DNA of 60,000 nt from Owenia fusiformis (GCA_903813345.2 CAIIXF020000007.1:18155564-18215563); one strand, 5' to 3'. Counted from the first letter of the stretch, positions 21,705 through 35,158 are shown. The notes: a model not told the origin generated them from the sequence alone. A program made the numbers and translations.

Positions 21705-23890
21705 TTATTATCAATCGGAAAACTTTGAGACATTTTGCTTGTTTGCTTATTGTAAATATATGTATTTGTATATCTTATAATCTGGTAGCACTGTTATTCT
21801 CATTGTAAATGACACTACAACATTTCACTGATGGTGTATAGGATAGAAAGTAAATTATTTGCCTTGAAAATTGAAAAGGTGCAAGTCCAAACCATATTGA
21901 ATTATCAAGCATTCCATATGCTATTATTAAACATTTTGCAGATGGGTGGTGCTTACTTATAACACTCGGTGCGGATATGTGAGCGAGATACGGATTTAAT
22001 GGTCATTTTTAAATGAATATGTAAACCAAGCCGTGTTGGGTATTCAATTATTATGTCATCACCAGAATGTTTGTCTCCAACGTTTTGGGTGACAAATGGC
22101 AGATTGGTGACATTTTGCATGTCGGCCTTATGGCCATATATTTGGAGATGACCTAATAAAAAGGAAATTATGTAAATAGTTGTGTACTTCATTGTCTATC
22201 ATCGCAATTATTTTACCTTATCTTTCACTTTTGCACAGGCTGATATCGAAAGATTTGTCCGTTGTTACGGAGCATTTTAATTTTCATGAAACACTAAGAA
22301 AACCACACAATTTAATTTTAACTCATATGTTTCGTTAAAAAAGAAAATCACTTACTCCATGCAATGAATATATCATTTGCAGGTAACTTTCACTTCTGTT
22401 TGAGGTCCCATAAGGGACTGTTACGGAGTAATTGCAAATGTGAACTGTGAAACTGCTCCACCACAGCGGAAAAAAATTATTATAGTATATTTTTTCCCAA
22501 AAATGTGGCACTCATTATTTGTTTTTTATACACCCCATATGTACTCTGTAAACAAATATAAAATAAGAAATATCTTAATAACAACATTTAATTCACAGGT
22601 TCTTATGTTACGGATAAAATATGGGAGCTGGATTCGGGATAAATAATAGCCAAAGGCTATACATGTGTAGTACATTTGCATATTGATTTAAATGATGGAA
22701 ACTATCAAAAACTGTCAATCGTCTTTTTGCCACACTGGTTTTGGATAGCTTGCCGAGTGTCCATTCTTTAAAAATAATAGAAAAAAAATGCACTCATCTT
22801 TGTAACAACTGTACATTCTTTATAAAACAAACGGTTCATTCTATTTTGTTCCTACCTAAGTGGGTTAAATTACATTTAAGGCATTTTATCAACTCCTGTA
22901 ATCCCTGTTATAGGGAAGGTAATAGGTACAAATGACTGGTCACATGACCGAATTGGTGATTACTGATTAGTACTTTTCATCTTCCCTCTTCAGCAGGGAT
23001 TTCGGACTTAAGTTCATCTATTTCATATCATATGACCATAAATAAGCCAATGAATACATATGGGGCATTTCTTTTCTTTTATTTATTTATTGGAATCACT
23101 TTTAAAACAGTGGCACATACATTGAAAATGTTAATACCATTAACATGGTATATGATAGATACAACTATTGGAGCTCTTAAATACCATAGCATTTTAAATT
23201 TGCCGCTTTACTACATGCACTAATGCAAATCATATCATATCATATACAATGCCCTTTGAATCAACCCATTGAGTTAGAAACGTGTAGACCACAAACAGAA
23301 ATGTTCGTAAATCATATTGAATGTAAGGTTCAATGAAAAACGTGCTGTCAAGTCCTTTAGTTCCTTTAGAACGAAAATTATTCGTAAAACTTATGATAGC
23401 ATCTATCCAGTAAATGGAATTTAAATTTACGTTCTATAAGAATCATAATGTCTTATTCGCATTCGGAAAAGATTTTGGCAACCTACATTTGAAATTCAAC
23501 CAGAAAAAATCTTTGCAAAGGTTTTATTTTGCAAGGTTGATCTACTTGGCGTATCATTATGTTCCTAATTATATTTTTCACACACGATCGGCGCTCTTCC
23601 TTTATAACCATGTATTTATTGTAAAATGTAGAATGGCTATTCTGTGTTGTTATAGCCCAGAGACTGAGAATACCCCGTTATGCGAACTTAACATTACATA
23701 ACATTTCACCAAACATAGTAAGCTTACATTTATACATGCATTTCATAATGTACAAGTATAAGTAGCCCAATTTCAAAAATGAAATACAATCGATATGTTA
23801 TCTATAAAATGCTGAGATAAAATATGTAAGGCATGGTTAACGATTGCCTTCTACAAAATAAAGTATTGCAGTTGCATACTCTGTTGGAAC
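21705..23890. other. Intergenic; no supported gene
   Basis: A minus-strand open frame at 22192-21953 begins with a signal-peptide-like run (MKYTTIYIISFLLGHLQIYG), but nothing else supports a gene. The open frames 23032-23223 and 23414-23701 show no family features. Promoters for the cysteine-rich gene at 23891 should lie at the right end; no clear TATA box is called. Confidence 0.4.
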
Positions 23891-25524
23891 ATGCAAGTGC
23901 CCAAAATGACGTGGCTGATTGTCTTCATTATCGCTATTGGCCAATGTAAGTACCATTTCGTTACGTTTGGAATGGAATCGAATGGGTACATGTAACTGCA
24001 TTCTGATTTAACAGAGTCTTTCTTTAACTTCACTTGAGATGGGGAAAGTAGAGACTTTGCTTTGTTTGGATGAAAATGTTAAGACACAAGCCATGGCTCA
24101 TTTGAAAGGTCTTTGTGCTTTTTAAGATAAACAAAAACTCAGAATATTGAAAAAATCTGTGATAAGACCCCTTTCACTGTGGCCAGGCTCAAATCATATG
24201 ACGCAGTATCGGCTGCCATTATGCGACAATTTTCAACTATTTTCTCGCGCTGGTCAACGGTTAACGTATTTTACACGCAACGTTTTTACGCGCGACATTG
24301 TTTTTAATATATAGTTCGTGGTTTACTAGTTCATATTTATTTTTTCAAGTCCTCAAACATCATTACAGGAAAACTGAAGATTTTGACATTCATTTTCCAA
24401 ATGTGTGAATATCCACATTTTTATTTCGAAGCATTTGGACACTGACCCGGGGACACTAACACTGAATTTTGTATTACAACATGGTTGAAAAAGGTATTAC
24501 TAAGCATATAATTGTGTTTTGATAATATTGTACCACCATCACATTATGAAGATTAATGGTATTTACAGGTATTGGACAGGAAAGCTGTCCACCTGAGGAC
24601 ATCGTACAATGTGAACGTAATCCATGTGATCTATCACAAGGTTGCCCTGCCTGCCCAGGAGCAACTTGTAGGTAATGCATAATTCAAAGGTTTGAGTGAG
24701 ACTCTCACTAGGCGGGGATCGAGAAACTTGGACGCGATACTGTCCCAGCTAGGGGGATAGATCTCGTAACATAGTACTTCACCCCTAGAGTATGTACTTA
24801 GGTACTTATGAATCATGTTATGAATGCAAATCCAAGGTAGCCCCTTCCCAGTAGGTCGTGGGTCTCGAACAAATTTTCGGATGGACCTTAGTGTATTGTG
24901 AACACGTGAATCATCATAGAGCTTCAGACACAGCCCATGAGAATTCTTGCATCCTGTTCTATTTGTCTTGTTCCAGACCTAACTACTGTAGGGGCTGCAA
25001 CGCCATCTTTTACCAATCAGATGGCTCTAGAGTGACAGACTGCGGGATACCAGGTTTGTTATTATAAGATATACTTCCTATGCTTACAAGCTGTAGAAGT
25101 TCAGACTTTAATTCTTTATTTGGTTTGCACTCTACATACAGCATTTGTATTTTTCTACAGATTGTGCCCCAGAGGATGTCGTCCATTGCTTTGTAGACCC
25201 CTGTGAGATTGCCAGAGAGAAGGGATGCAGTGGATATCCAGAAGCCATCTGTGTGTAAGTTTACAGTTACTTTTTTCAAAAAAATGTTACAAACAAATAT
25301 TCAGTCAGCTTTAAGCTCAATTCTGAATGTAATAAAGTTGGTTATATAAAGTTAATAACATCACATTAATATTAATTAATTCCTTGGATTTGGGACTAGT
25401 TAAATGTTCATCACACTTCATTTGAACAATTCCTGTTCTGATTGCGATTCACAGGTCTAGTTTCTGTAAAGGCTGCAATGCTACGTGGTACGACAAATGC
25501 CAGAAAGTGGAATGTGGTGCCTAG
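23891..25524 (+). CDS. Secreted cysteine-rich protein with two tandem Cys repeats
   Basis: Five exons: 23891-23945, 24569-24671, 24977-25053, 25161-25254 and 25455-25524. All are GT-AG, total 399 nt, giving 132 aa. Intron phases run 1, 2, 1, 2. Residues 1-18 form a signal peptide (MTWLIVFIIAIG core; a second ATG at 23906). Two repeats follow. Repeat 1 has CPPEDIVQC, NPC, GCPACPGATC and NYCRGCNAIFY. Repeat 2 has CAPEDVVHC, DPC, GCSGYPEAIC and SFCKGCNATWY. Each repeat is split by an intron at the same place, just before its YC/FC-x-GCNA block, so an exon pair was duplicated. No catalytic motif is seen. It is likely extracellular and disulfide-rich, possibly related to the repeated PC..C..P.A.C..YC.GC.A modules of other invertebrate secreted proteins. 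The function is unknown. Confidence 0.88.
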
Positions 25525-26733
25525 TCTACAACAAGTTCTGACAAACTATTTATAATGGAAAATCGAAGATGGAAAATCAGAAAATATAACATACACATAT
25601 TAACTAAACTTCAAAAAATAATAGAACTTTTGCAGTTTTGGGATACTATTCTAGTATAATTCCTCAATATGTCATATACAGGGTGTCCCAAAAGTATGGG
25701 GCCCCCCTAGGCAGACATATACCTGTGTCGTCATAGTATGTGCCATATATCATTTTAAAGCTGGTTTTTGCCAGGTTGTATAGAAATACAATATCCATTA
25801 AATAAAGTTTTTTTTTGGTACAGCTTATTTAACCATTTAATTTAATGAGTGTGAAGATTAGCTGGTGGCACTTTTTGTTAATGTTTTACATCTTTTCCAT
25901 TATCATTCTACATAACCATTACCCATAATCATACATTCATACAACCACATTACATTGGCATGTCATTGAACTTAATGTTTGGATACTTGTGTAGGCTAAC
26001 CCTTTTTGATTCTTACAAGATTTTCATTTAATATAAATACCCATGATGCATGATAACATGCTGCAATGTACATATGTTGGAAATTTTTTGCTTTATATGT
26101 GCAACAGACCTTTGTGACTCAAAAATGCCCAGGGTATCACTCACACTCAAAAGTTAAATAAAGAGAAGCAATTTTTGCTTTTTCAATCTTGAATTAGATA
26201 TTTAGGAAATATTAGTATGGTGGGACTTTTAGTTAACCTGGAAGGATATTTTTTCGAGGATTTACTTTCTCTTTTGAACAGAACACTAAACTTTAGGAAT
26301 GTATTTAATAAACAGAAAATATTAGGAAATTCACATGTTTATTGTACTATACACAGTATCAACTGTTAACATGACACATTTGGTTCGAATAATTGTATAA
26401 TTAACGGCAACATAATGGTAGTATGGACCAATTCTTGATTATCATGTTATTGCGATGAACATGCGGAGAATATACAATACCGTACATCGTCAAAGGAACA
26501 CTGATAAGATCACTGATGGCAGAGAGTTGGCACATCTAATTCATGCAAGTTTTGGTGTTAATGGTGATCTTTAAAGGTGGCTTACAATATATGTCAACAC
26601 TTCTTGGTGATCTGGGAGGTGTCAAAAACTAGTTTCATAGAAAAGTTCAAATAACTTCATAGTTGGATACATGCAGAATTTATCACTTATGCCCATACTA
26701 TCCAGTCATCTTACTCTAGGAATACTAAACCAT
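25525..26733. other. Intergenic between convergent genes, with one mariner-like end
   Basis: At 25679 the sequence TA-CAGGGTGTCCCAAAAGTATGG resembles a mariner-type terminal repeat, but no matching right end is seen, so it is a fragment. AATAAA occurs at about 25800 on the plus strand, about 280 bases after the cysteine-rich gene's stop, and could be its poly(A) signal. Confidence 0.4.
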
Positions 26734-26739
26734 TGATTT
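26734..26739 (-). promoter_or_regulatory. Candidate poly(A) signal for OLA1
   Basis: AATAAA on the minus strand, about 300 bases past the OLA1 stop codon at 27036. Other A-rich candidates are possible. Confidence 0.3.
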
Positions 26740-27035
26740 TATTCCAAGTCTTACAGTAGAAGGGAGAATTAATTTAAATAAAATGTTGTTTTTGTTGACC
26801 AATGTCTTAAAAGGATTGGAGTTAACAAAATGGCATACAGCTGCTGTATGTTGGATCTTAATTCAATTTCAAGTTTTTCAAGCCATCAAGCCATGCTTCT
26901 ATCTTTGCACTCAAATTTTACCAAGTGATATATTTCCGAGAATGTTCCAGTTAATATCACTCACTTCATTACACAGCTTCCCACACATCATAAAATAAAA
27001 CAATTGCTTAAATATTAAGAAAAATTCAAATTGTC

Positions 27036-30000
27036 CTATTTTTTCTTCCCTCCAAGTCCAGCTCCTGCATTGAACTTAAAGAAAATAATGTCACCATCTT
27101 CCACAATGTAAGTCCGCCCTTTCTGCTTATATTTACCTGCAGCCTGGAAGATCAGAAACAAGCTCATTAATATCTATCATAAATAAATTGTGGTCATTTT
27201 CTATAGGGCATACTGCAATGTTCAAGTGGGTAAGTGATAATAAATTTTATATAATATATTCTGAATAACTAGTGCTTTGTTACTATATTTATCTTACATG
27301 CAACATGAAATGTTCAATAACATGCAAGTGAAGCATGACCTATGACTTGTGAATTAATGAAAATCAAAGTATTAACTTTTCATTAGTCTGGTTGAAAAAT
27401 GTTCATGAGGTTAAAGTGCTAATCTCACCTTCACTGCAGCTTCTGATCCCTCTTCCTTAAAATGCTCATAGGCCATCACCTCAGCCATGACGAAACCCTT
27501 CTCAAAGTCTGTATGGATCTTGCCAGCTGCCTGAGGGGCTTTCGTATTTTTCTGAAATTAGTAAACAGAATTGCAGACTGAATTTGTCTAAGTAGTGTGT
27601 GTATGTGACCATGCAATAAAAATATATCTGAATTTATCTTTTAAAAGCACTGGATCTCATCTCTTTCTCAAACTACTTTTACATATTAAGAAATTATCTA
27701 AATTATATGTACAGTGTACATCAAATTAAAGAAACGCCAGGCTACAAATAGAAGTTGTTCATTTAAACAACAGATATTAATAGAGGATCTATTCATGGTT
27801 TCTAATATACTATTACATTAAAAAGACGGGATAACATTGCATCCAGACCGATCTTCTTGATGTACCCATTCATATTAAGGGTGCGATAAATATGTGTGTT
27901 GGATAAAGTTTGATTATCAAAAACGGTGTCAAATATAGTATATCCCCTCTCCCTAACTTATCTTTGAGACATCTATATGTATTTGACACCCTGTAGTAAC
28001 AATATACTTGAGTAGAAGTGTTAGTGTTACCTGAATGGTCCAGGCTTTCACCTCATCCTCGCCACATGTGAAGAAATACATGAGTCCCAAAGCCTTGTAG
28101 CCATTCAGGATGATCTTCTCCAGCCCACTGCAAGTACATGTACATTGAAATGTAAATTGTACTGTTAAAACTAGAGCAATGTTATAGCAGTACAGCAGTA
28201 CAGAGGAACCAAGACAAATGTAATCCATGAATAAAGCATAAAAAATAGGACCCACGGTCCTGTGCTCACACAGTTTGGAACCTTCAGAGGAATGTATATC
28301 CTGACTTTCAAACAAAAATATTGATTTGGATTTGTAGTCTCGAACTTTGAGAAACTTAGACAGCACAGTTGTGGGACCTAGTTTGATGACCTTTGACCTT
28401 GAAAATTTTACTTATTTAGAGCTCAGTAAGGTCTTTTGTGATTAAGCTGACCAAAATTTACATCCAAAAATCAATTTGAAAAATCAACCTTTTTGACCTT
28501 TCAAAGGTCACTGAAGGTCAAGTAAAGGTCAAATCCTAAAACTAATGTCAGATTTGAACTCCTGGTAACTTGTAGATGATTTTCAAAAAAATTTAGTCAA
28601 ATTGAAGCAAGTTGAAAAATAACTTATTTTTACTGTTTTTGTTACGTCAAATATCTCAAAAACGGTAAAAATTTGATGCTGACATATATTGAGCAATATG
28701 TAGGGAATGCTTAAATCTAGTTATGATGTAATTCATTGCAAGAAATGATCAAGTATAAGGCAAACTTTGAGAAACTTGTCAATCACAAAACCTGCCATTG
28801 ACTTTATACATAAGAAAGTTTCCTGAAAATGACTAAGTCCTACTTTTTGTCAAATTTTCTAGAGCAAGCACCAAAAACTAATTCCAAGAGCCTTGAAATC
28901 TTCAGAGGACATAAGTTGCATATACAGCAACTACTTCAAGTTATTTGAAAGTTCTACTTAAACAAAGTGTCTAGTATTTACAGAAAATTTGACTTTTTGA
29001 CGTCAAAATCAGCAATTTCTCAGAAACCGGGCGAACTTGGGAAATGGCGATGATAGGTGCAATAGGCATTATGGATATGCATAAAATGACTGTGGATATG
29101 ACTCAATCCGAATAGCAGTTTTAATTTGTGCGGCCAATGTTGACGGACCGACGGACGGACGGACAGACGGACCAACGGACGGACGGACGGACAGACGGAC
29201 CAACGGACGGACGCCTGGTCGATCCCATAGGCTCACTGTGTGAGCCAATAATCTTACTTAAATTCACACTTGTGAAAACTACATTAAGAACACTTCAGTT
29301 TATACAAAACAAAGATAGCAAGATTTAATTAGAAAAAATGATGAAATCATTACAAAGCTATTAAAGTTATTTACATTAGATCTCATCATTTGAACATCAA
29401 GGATAATTTGATGAAAACAAGAGCAACAAATAATTGACATGTTGTAGAAGTACACACCTTGTGATTCCCTTTTCCTTGAGGTAAGCCTCTCTCTCTTCAG
29501 GCTCCATATTCAAGAGCTTCAACTCTAGCACACCACTGAATGGTATCAGAACAGATCCTGAGTCATTCTCATCTATCCACTGCTTTATCTTTACCAACCT
29601 GATCATATTGAAAAAGTTCAAATGGATCAATACACTACATGTACTTACAAGTCCAATCCAGGTATAATTTATATAAATATTTTTATAAATGTGAATGGTC
29701 CATGTGCAGTATGGCAAGTGATTTTAGACAGTCAAATCTTTCACCATGAGTATTTTCTGGGTACAAATACAGTGGTTTTTATTAAAACCATATGTTTTCT
29801 TTAAAGTGTCGCAAAAGTTGTTATACATGAACTTACCATTTATTTTTCTTCCTAATGTAATCTTTTTCTGATAGGTTTACCAAGTATACCATGGGTTTAC
29901 AGGTTAAAAATAGATGTTGATTCAGCACTTCTACTTCTTTGCCATCCCATGTCCCATTTCGAACCCGTTTCTTTTCATCACACACTAATTTATCAATTTT

Positions 30001-33000
30001 TTTCATTGTATCCTACAACAAAACAGTTGCACCATATTGTGAAAATTGAATAAGAAAGTGTAAATTCATTTCAGTCTAGGTTTAATACATAATATTCAAA
30101 TAGAACCATGCTATATTTGAGTCTCTCATCCAATCAGATTGCAACTTAGCCATTCTCTAATTCTCAACAGATGAATAACTGTTCATTATACAACCTGCAC
30201 ACTGGAATCTACATTATCTTGAGTGAAGTCACAATTCAAAAATGACATTAAATTGCAGCATTAAAATAGAGAAATTTACCACACACCCATTCATGCTTTT
30301 TAGATTTGTCATTGCCTCGGCCACAGACTTTCTCTAAACTAACTAATTGTTTCTTAATATACTCCTCATCTTTGAGTCGCAATTCTTCATGTATAATTTC
30401 CATATCACGAACAGGGTCCACATTACCCACTACATGTGTGACATCATCATCCTCAAAGGCCCCTTGAAAAAAAGATTTCTAAAATAGTACACAAAAGAGA
30501 ACCAGATAATACTAATTATAACAGATCAGGTAGGGCCAGAAAGGATTTAGTGTTGATCATTTATCTTAAGAATTTTTGTGCCCGTCAAAAATCAAATTTG
30601 TCATAAAAACAGTGTTTTTCCTAAGCGTTGGACCATGGGACATCTCCGATGATGTTGACTGACGATTTATTCCAACCAACCAGTCCACAAGACCGTCCAA
30701 GTAGTCCGATGGCTAAGATATGCACCAAAGTCTTACCTCAAACATCAGTCCGATCGTTGAACTTCATTTACTCAAGATTTTACTCATTATCACATCGAAA
30801 ATCTTTAAAACAGACAGGATTTTTTGAAATATTTGTTGAGTTTCAGGTCTGCAAACGAGGATAAATTGCGTAGCATAATCTATCAATAACTTCGAAAAAC
30901 TGTTTTCTGATTGGTCGAAATGAATTGTGGGTAGTGACCATATGGTATTTCGTTTGATGTAAAATTTCTGATTATGGAAGCAAATTAACCGGGAATTCCA
31001 ACACGGGGACTTCATTACTGTCCACTAACTATTTAATAAATATAATTATAACGAGAAATTATATGGGGATTCATAAATTGATCAAGTAGGATAAATGGAG
31101 GTTAAACAATCCCGGGTGAAGATACAAACTACATTTGTTTTCGTCCAGTGTAGCAAAAGTAATTTCCGGTTCCTGTATTAATTTTTTAAATTTCTTTTTG
31201 AACTTTTGACAAGGTAAGTGCCAATACATATAGTTCTGAATTCGAAGTAACTTTAATATTTTAAGGACTGGTTGGTTTTCACTTGGACCTGTGATGTAGC
31301 AGAAGTTACAGGTCCAGATGACTGATGATGCTTAGCCTGGACTGGTTGAAATTTTGATATTGCCAGTCCATTGGTCCTGTGATTTATATTTGCTTAGGAA
31401 AAACACTGCATAAAATGAAACAAAGAAACTACATGCAGTAAATCTGCACTATTGGGTTTAACTATTATAATGATTTTGCTTGATAGCACAATATAGAGCT
31501 ATATTTGTTTTAATTATTCAATGTAGTTGCAAGTTAAAGTTTATATATATGAAATATTCTTAAAATCTTAACCGCACCTTTGCAAAACAATGGAAACAGA
31601 TTTGAGACATCATGAGATAACATGTGTGTTTTGTATATGTGCTACAATATATTGATTAGTAAGAATCTTACTGGTCATGTGGAAGATGGCATCGCAAGCA
31701 CTGATGTGAGATAAGAAAGCATTGCCTAGACCTTCACCCTCTGCTGCTCCCTTCACAAGACCAGCTATGTCAGTCACATGAAGAAAGGCTGGTACTTTGC
31801 TGCAACAAAAACATAATATTCATGTACATGGTACATTATTTGCATTTGTCTAAAAATAAATTGTACCCGAGACAAAACAGAATAACTCGGTGAGTGATGA
31901 TATTTGAAATTTGGTCACAATTAAAGTGACACTGCAACATATAGAGGATAAAATGGTTGAAAATAACATTTTACTGGTGAATCTATTTTCGAAATATGGA
32001 TGAAGGTCCATTCAAAGTTGATGTTTGAATCTTTAAAAAGCTATGTTTAGACTGAGGGACTTTTTCATTAGATATTTTTCAGTATAAACTGGAAGTAATT
32101 TTACAAGTCGAGAAAAAAGTGATATTGTTCTTTTTAAGAAGTGAGTAAGTCAATTGAAAATCATAGAGAAGCATTTAAAATCTCTTTGCCAAGTTCAGAT
32201 CTTGACTCTGATTATTTCAAAATATACATCTTTTTATAAAATCTAACCACATCCACATAAAAATGATGGTGAAAACAGTGACAGAAAATCAGTCAGAAAT
32301 AATTTTTTCAAGCAGAGGTTGAAATGGGTGAAAGTGCCTATTTTACCGTGATTCTCGATTACCAAAACATGAATCGTGATAAGCTAAAAATTGATAGATA
32401 AAACGTGATAAAAAACGTGAAAACATGGCACTTGGTGTGTCTGTATTCCTCTTTCATTTGGTTACAATTTTTGGGACACCTGGTACATGATATTTCACTG
32501 ACTGGCATTAGGAGAATGAAATTACAGATAAATTTGAAAATGAGTTTCCATACCTTAATGGTTTGTGAAAGTTGCAGAGCCAATCAAATCTGGCATCTGG
32601 TACTGGCACTCTGCCTGCAAGACAAGAATGAATGATTCAGATTCATTGAACAACCATTTCAAACGGTATTTCATATTTGCTTTATCCTTCGATTGAGGAA
32701 TTGAAAGAAATTCTTCTCTTCTTAAAAGTTGTTGAATGAGCTATTTCATGTAAAGTTTTTTATGAATGAATTAAAACACACAGGAATAACAATGTTTGAG
32801 AAGACAAGAACAAAGAAAGAAAGAATATTCATGCAATAACCTATGTATGAGGTGCATATTCAAAATCAAAGGTCCATTTAAATCAAAGGGACTTTCATAA
32901 ATTATTGATCAATGAAATAATTAAAGCCAAGGCAAGGTTGGTTAAAGGGAGATGCTAAAACTTACTTTCATTTGGTTCTATAGTGCAGAATGGAAAGTTT

Positions 33001-33436
33001 TCAGCTGAAGCCTGACTTTTAGTCAACACATTGAAGAATGTGGATTTCCTGAAAATACAATCATGTCGAGAAACTATATTAATGTAGAATATTGTTGAAA
33101 ATATTTTGAAATAGGATCATTCAACTTCATGCTTATTTCATACTAATATTCTAAATACTGTACATCTTATTTGCAGAGAGCAAATAAGGATAAGGAATGT
33201 ATAAATTCTTGAATACAAAGAAGTAAATGTTTTTTTTCCTATTTGAATGAGAAAGCAAAGTAGCCTATATGAATGATTACCTTACCAAATACTTCAAGCT
33301 GCATGTAGCATACTAGACTAAAAATTACTATTGCTTACCCTACATTAGGCAATCCAACAATTCCAACTTTCAGATTGGTCCCAACACGACCAATTATCGC
33401 TGGCTTCTCCTCCTCAACCTTCTTCTTGGGTGGCAT
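27036..33436 (-). CDS. OLA1: OLA1, Obg-like ATPase 1 (YchF family)
   Basis: Ten coding exons: 33436-33339, 33048-32966, 32614-32554, 31799-31672, 30462-30287, 30012-29837, 29598-29458, 28127-28031, 27551-27429 and 27143-27036. They sum to 1191 nt and 396 aa, the same length as human OLA1. The P-loop GLPNVGKST is split between exons 1 and 2. Switch II reads DIAGLVKGA. The NKxD position is NLSE (in [11 protein letters not shown]), the change that gives this family ATP rather than GTP preference. A helical insert follows, then a C-terminal TGS domain with [26 protein letters not shown] and [16 protein letters not shown]1 is a cytosolic ATPase linked to translation initiation, HSP70 stability and stress responses. 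The start MPPKKK follows a CAG acceptor, TTTCAG|GAGT, so a 5' UTR intron is likely. The TTG CAG at about 33495 is another candidate acceptor. Introns carry a hAT-type element and GACG repeats. Confidence 0.97.
27712..27993. mobile_element. ~280-bp MITE candidate in OLA1 intron
   Basis: It starts TA-CAGTGTACATCAAATTAAAG and ends with a reverse complement of CAGGGTGTCAAATACATA-TA. The ends match only approximately, and TA flanks both. The body has no coding capacity. It is probably a small mariner-type element. Confidence 0.4.
28250..29240. repeat. Intronic repeat unit ending in a GACG minisatellite
   Basis: It begins near 28257 with gctcacacagt and ends near 29240 with the reverse complement, actgtgtgagc. 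At 28385-28520 there are repeated tttgacctt/aaaggtca words. The 29138-29215 segment is a gacggacggaca / ggaccaacggac minisatellite. The layout (inverted ends with a GACG array just inside the right end) parallels the 9126-10127 element. Confidence 0.5.
30610..31408. mobile_element. ~800-bp hAT-type non-autonomous element in OLA1 intron
   Basis: The terminal repeats are CAGTGTTTTTCCTAAGC at 30610 and its reverse complement ending at 31408. The flanking 8-bp copies are cataaaaa (30602-30609) and cataaaat (31409-31416), differing at the last base. CAGTG ends with 8-bp duplications are typical of hAT elements. The arms contain diverged inverted sequence (ggaccatggga / tccattggtcc). No transposase ORF is present. 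Confidence 0.75.
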
Positions 33437-34220
33437 ACTCCTGAAATTTCACACTCAGAGTAGAGCTCTACTTTAAATTTATCCTAGTCTCCCTGCAACA
33501 GAACCATATAAATATATCAGTCACTTTCTATTCTTAAATATTCCACAAATCTTCAACCAATTTCAAGGAGGATTTACATCTTAAATTTTAAATGCTTATT
33601 TCATAGCCTAAACAGTCTAGCTATATACCAGGTACTATTTTTACACTACTGTTTTTACAAATTTCTAATTTTATGATATGTATTGTCACATATTTCAATG
33701 TTAATTGAGCAGATCGTTGTTCACTCTTCAAAAGAGGAGACACGAAAATCTTTCTTTATAAGGTCAAAATATTTCCCATGATGCAGTTCAAGGAGGAACA
33801 AATTTATACTTCCTTGTTTTCCCCCATAGGTTTAACATGGGGATTTTCACACCAATCTTTCAAACGATATATTCGTTCATATTCCCGTACGAGCACAGAA
33901 AAAATTATCAGAAACGCTTGATCCCGGGAAAACTCGATTTACAGCATCAATAATTGTGTACCCATTCAAACTAATACATGAAGAAGACATTACAGGGTAA
34001 ATATTGTCATCACTCAATGATTGAGAGATGATAAAGGTCAGTATGAGGGTCATATTTTTGGGTAAACATTTTTTGGATGTACTATTTTTGGCTTGTGTGT
34101 GATCTTCATATCTATTCACTGAGCCTACTTCCAATAGGGGCTGGATCTGGCTCCAGTTTCAGTGACAGGAGGGATCAATAGACTGGATTTCTCAAGATAT
34201 TCAGTCTTATCGTATGTAAA

Positions 34221-35075
34221 CTAGACTAAAGATAAAACACTTATTCAATAGATAAGTTCATATGGTTAAAATAACGAAATAATGAAATGTTACCGTGTGT
34301 CTACTTAGCAGTTTGTTCTATGTCATCCCTCCTGCTAGGTTACATTGTGGAACTCAGGCAAACACAACGCTGAAGGCAGTATTCTGAGGTTATAAAATCT
34401 TTATCTTAAAATTTCCCATTTGCAGCCCCTTGGGGATTTCCAGAATTGAACAAAGTAGCGAACGTTGCGATCTTTCAACTTTAGTTCATTGTTTTTTCAC
34501 CACTTTATGTGTAGTGTTTTCTTTCAGGAGGCGGTCTTATTTGAATGCATCATTTCAGGTCTTTATGAATCAATAGATCAATACACAGACTAAAATTACA
34601 ATTTAGCAGTTTCCTTTGAAAAAACTGATTTGGATTACCCAGTGACTTTAGCAGCCCTCCCTACAATGTTTGACATTGCTATCTCGGCGTGCCCTCTTCT
34701 ATAATCAGTAGCAAATGCTTGCAAAACATTTTCCAAAATATTTACTACCGCTTTCCTTGAAGACATGGTTGGGTGACACGTCAATATCGATACAGTAACT
34801 AGTCACATGATCAGACACGTGTCACATGATCAGACATGTGTTACGCGATCAGTAACGTGAGCTTGCAAAATGGACGATCTAATTTTCCAAAAAATCTGCT
34901 AAGATCAATATCGACATGTTGTTGCCTTCGTTGTCGTGTTTGGCTGCGGTCCACAATGTAACCTAGCAGGAGGGATGACATAGAACGAACTGCTCAGTAG
35001 ACACACGGTAACATTTCATTATTTCGTTTAACCATATGAACTTATCTATCGAATAAGTGTTTTATCTTTAGCTTA
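34221..35075. mobile_element. Long-arm inverted repeat (~125-130 bp arms) upstream of OLA1
   Basis: The left arm 34221-34350 and the right arm 34951-35075 are near-exact reverse complements. Examples are tgtcatccctcctgctaggt with acctagcaggagggatgaca, and gataaaacacttatt with aataagtgttttatc. The 600-bp core has tandem cacatgatcagacacgtgt-like units at 34800-34860. It is a MITE or foldback element. No clear target duplication is seen. It sits about 0.8 kb upstream of the OLA1 ATG and could overlap its promoter or first intron. Confidence 0.75.
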
Positions 35076-35103
35076 GATCTAGGCTAGTCTAGTCTAGACG
35101 GTG

Positions 35104-35158
35104 AACACCGCCTCTAATGCGTTGAATTGTCGTAAGGACTTGCATTAGAGGCGGTGTT
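35104..35158. repeat. Perfect 17-bp stem hairpin
   Basis: aacaccgcctctaatgc (35104-35120) pairs exactly with gcattagaggcggtgtt (35142-35158) across a 21-base loop. It directly follows the 34221-35075 inverted repeat. It may be the stem of a small element or a structured RNA; no more can be said. Confidence 0.8.

Noticed and set aside
21953-22192. 79-aa minus-strand frame with a signal-peptide-like start
   Set aside because: A hydrophobic start alone is weak; no second exon, Cys pattern or family was seen.
32460-32500. ttttgggacacctgg, like the end of a mariner element and a possible partner of 25679
   Set aside because: It matches the 25679 end only partly, is about 7 kb away and spans OLA1 exons.
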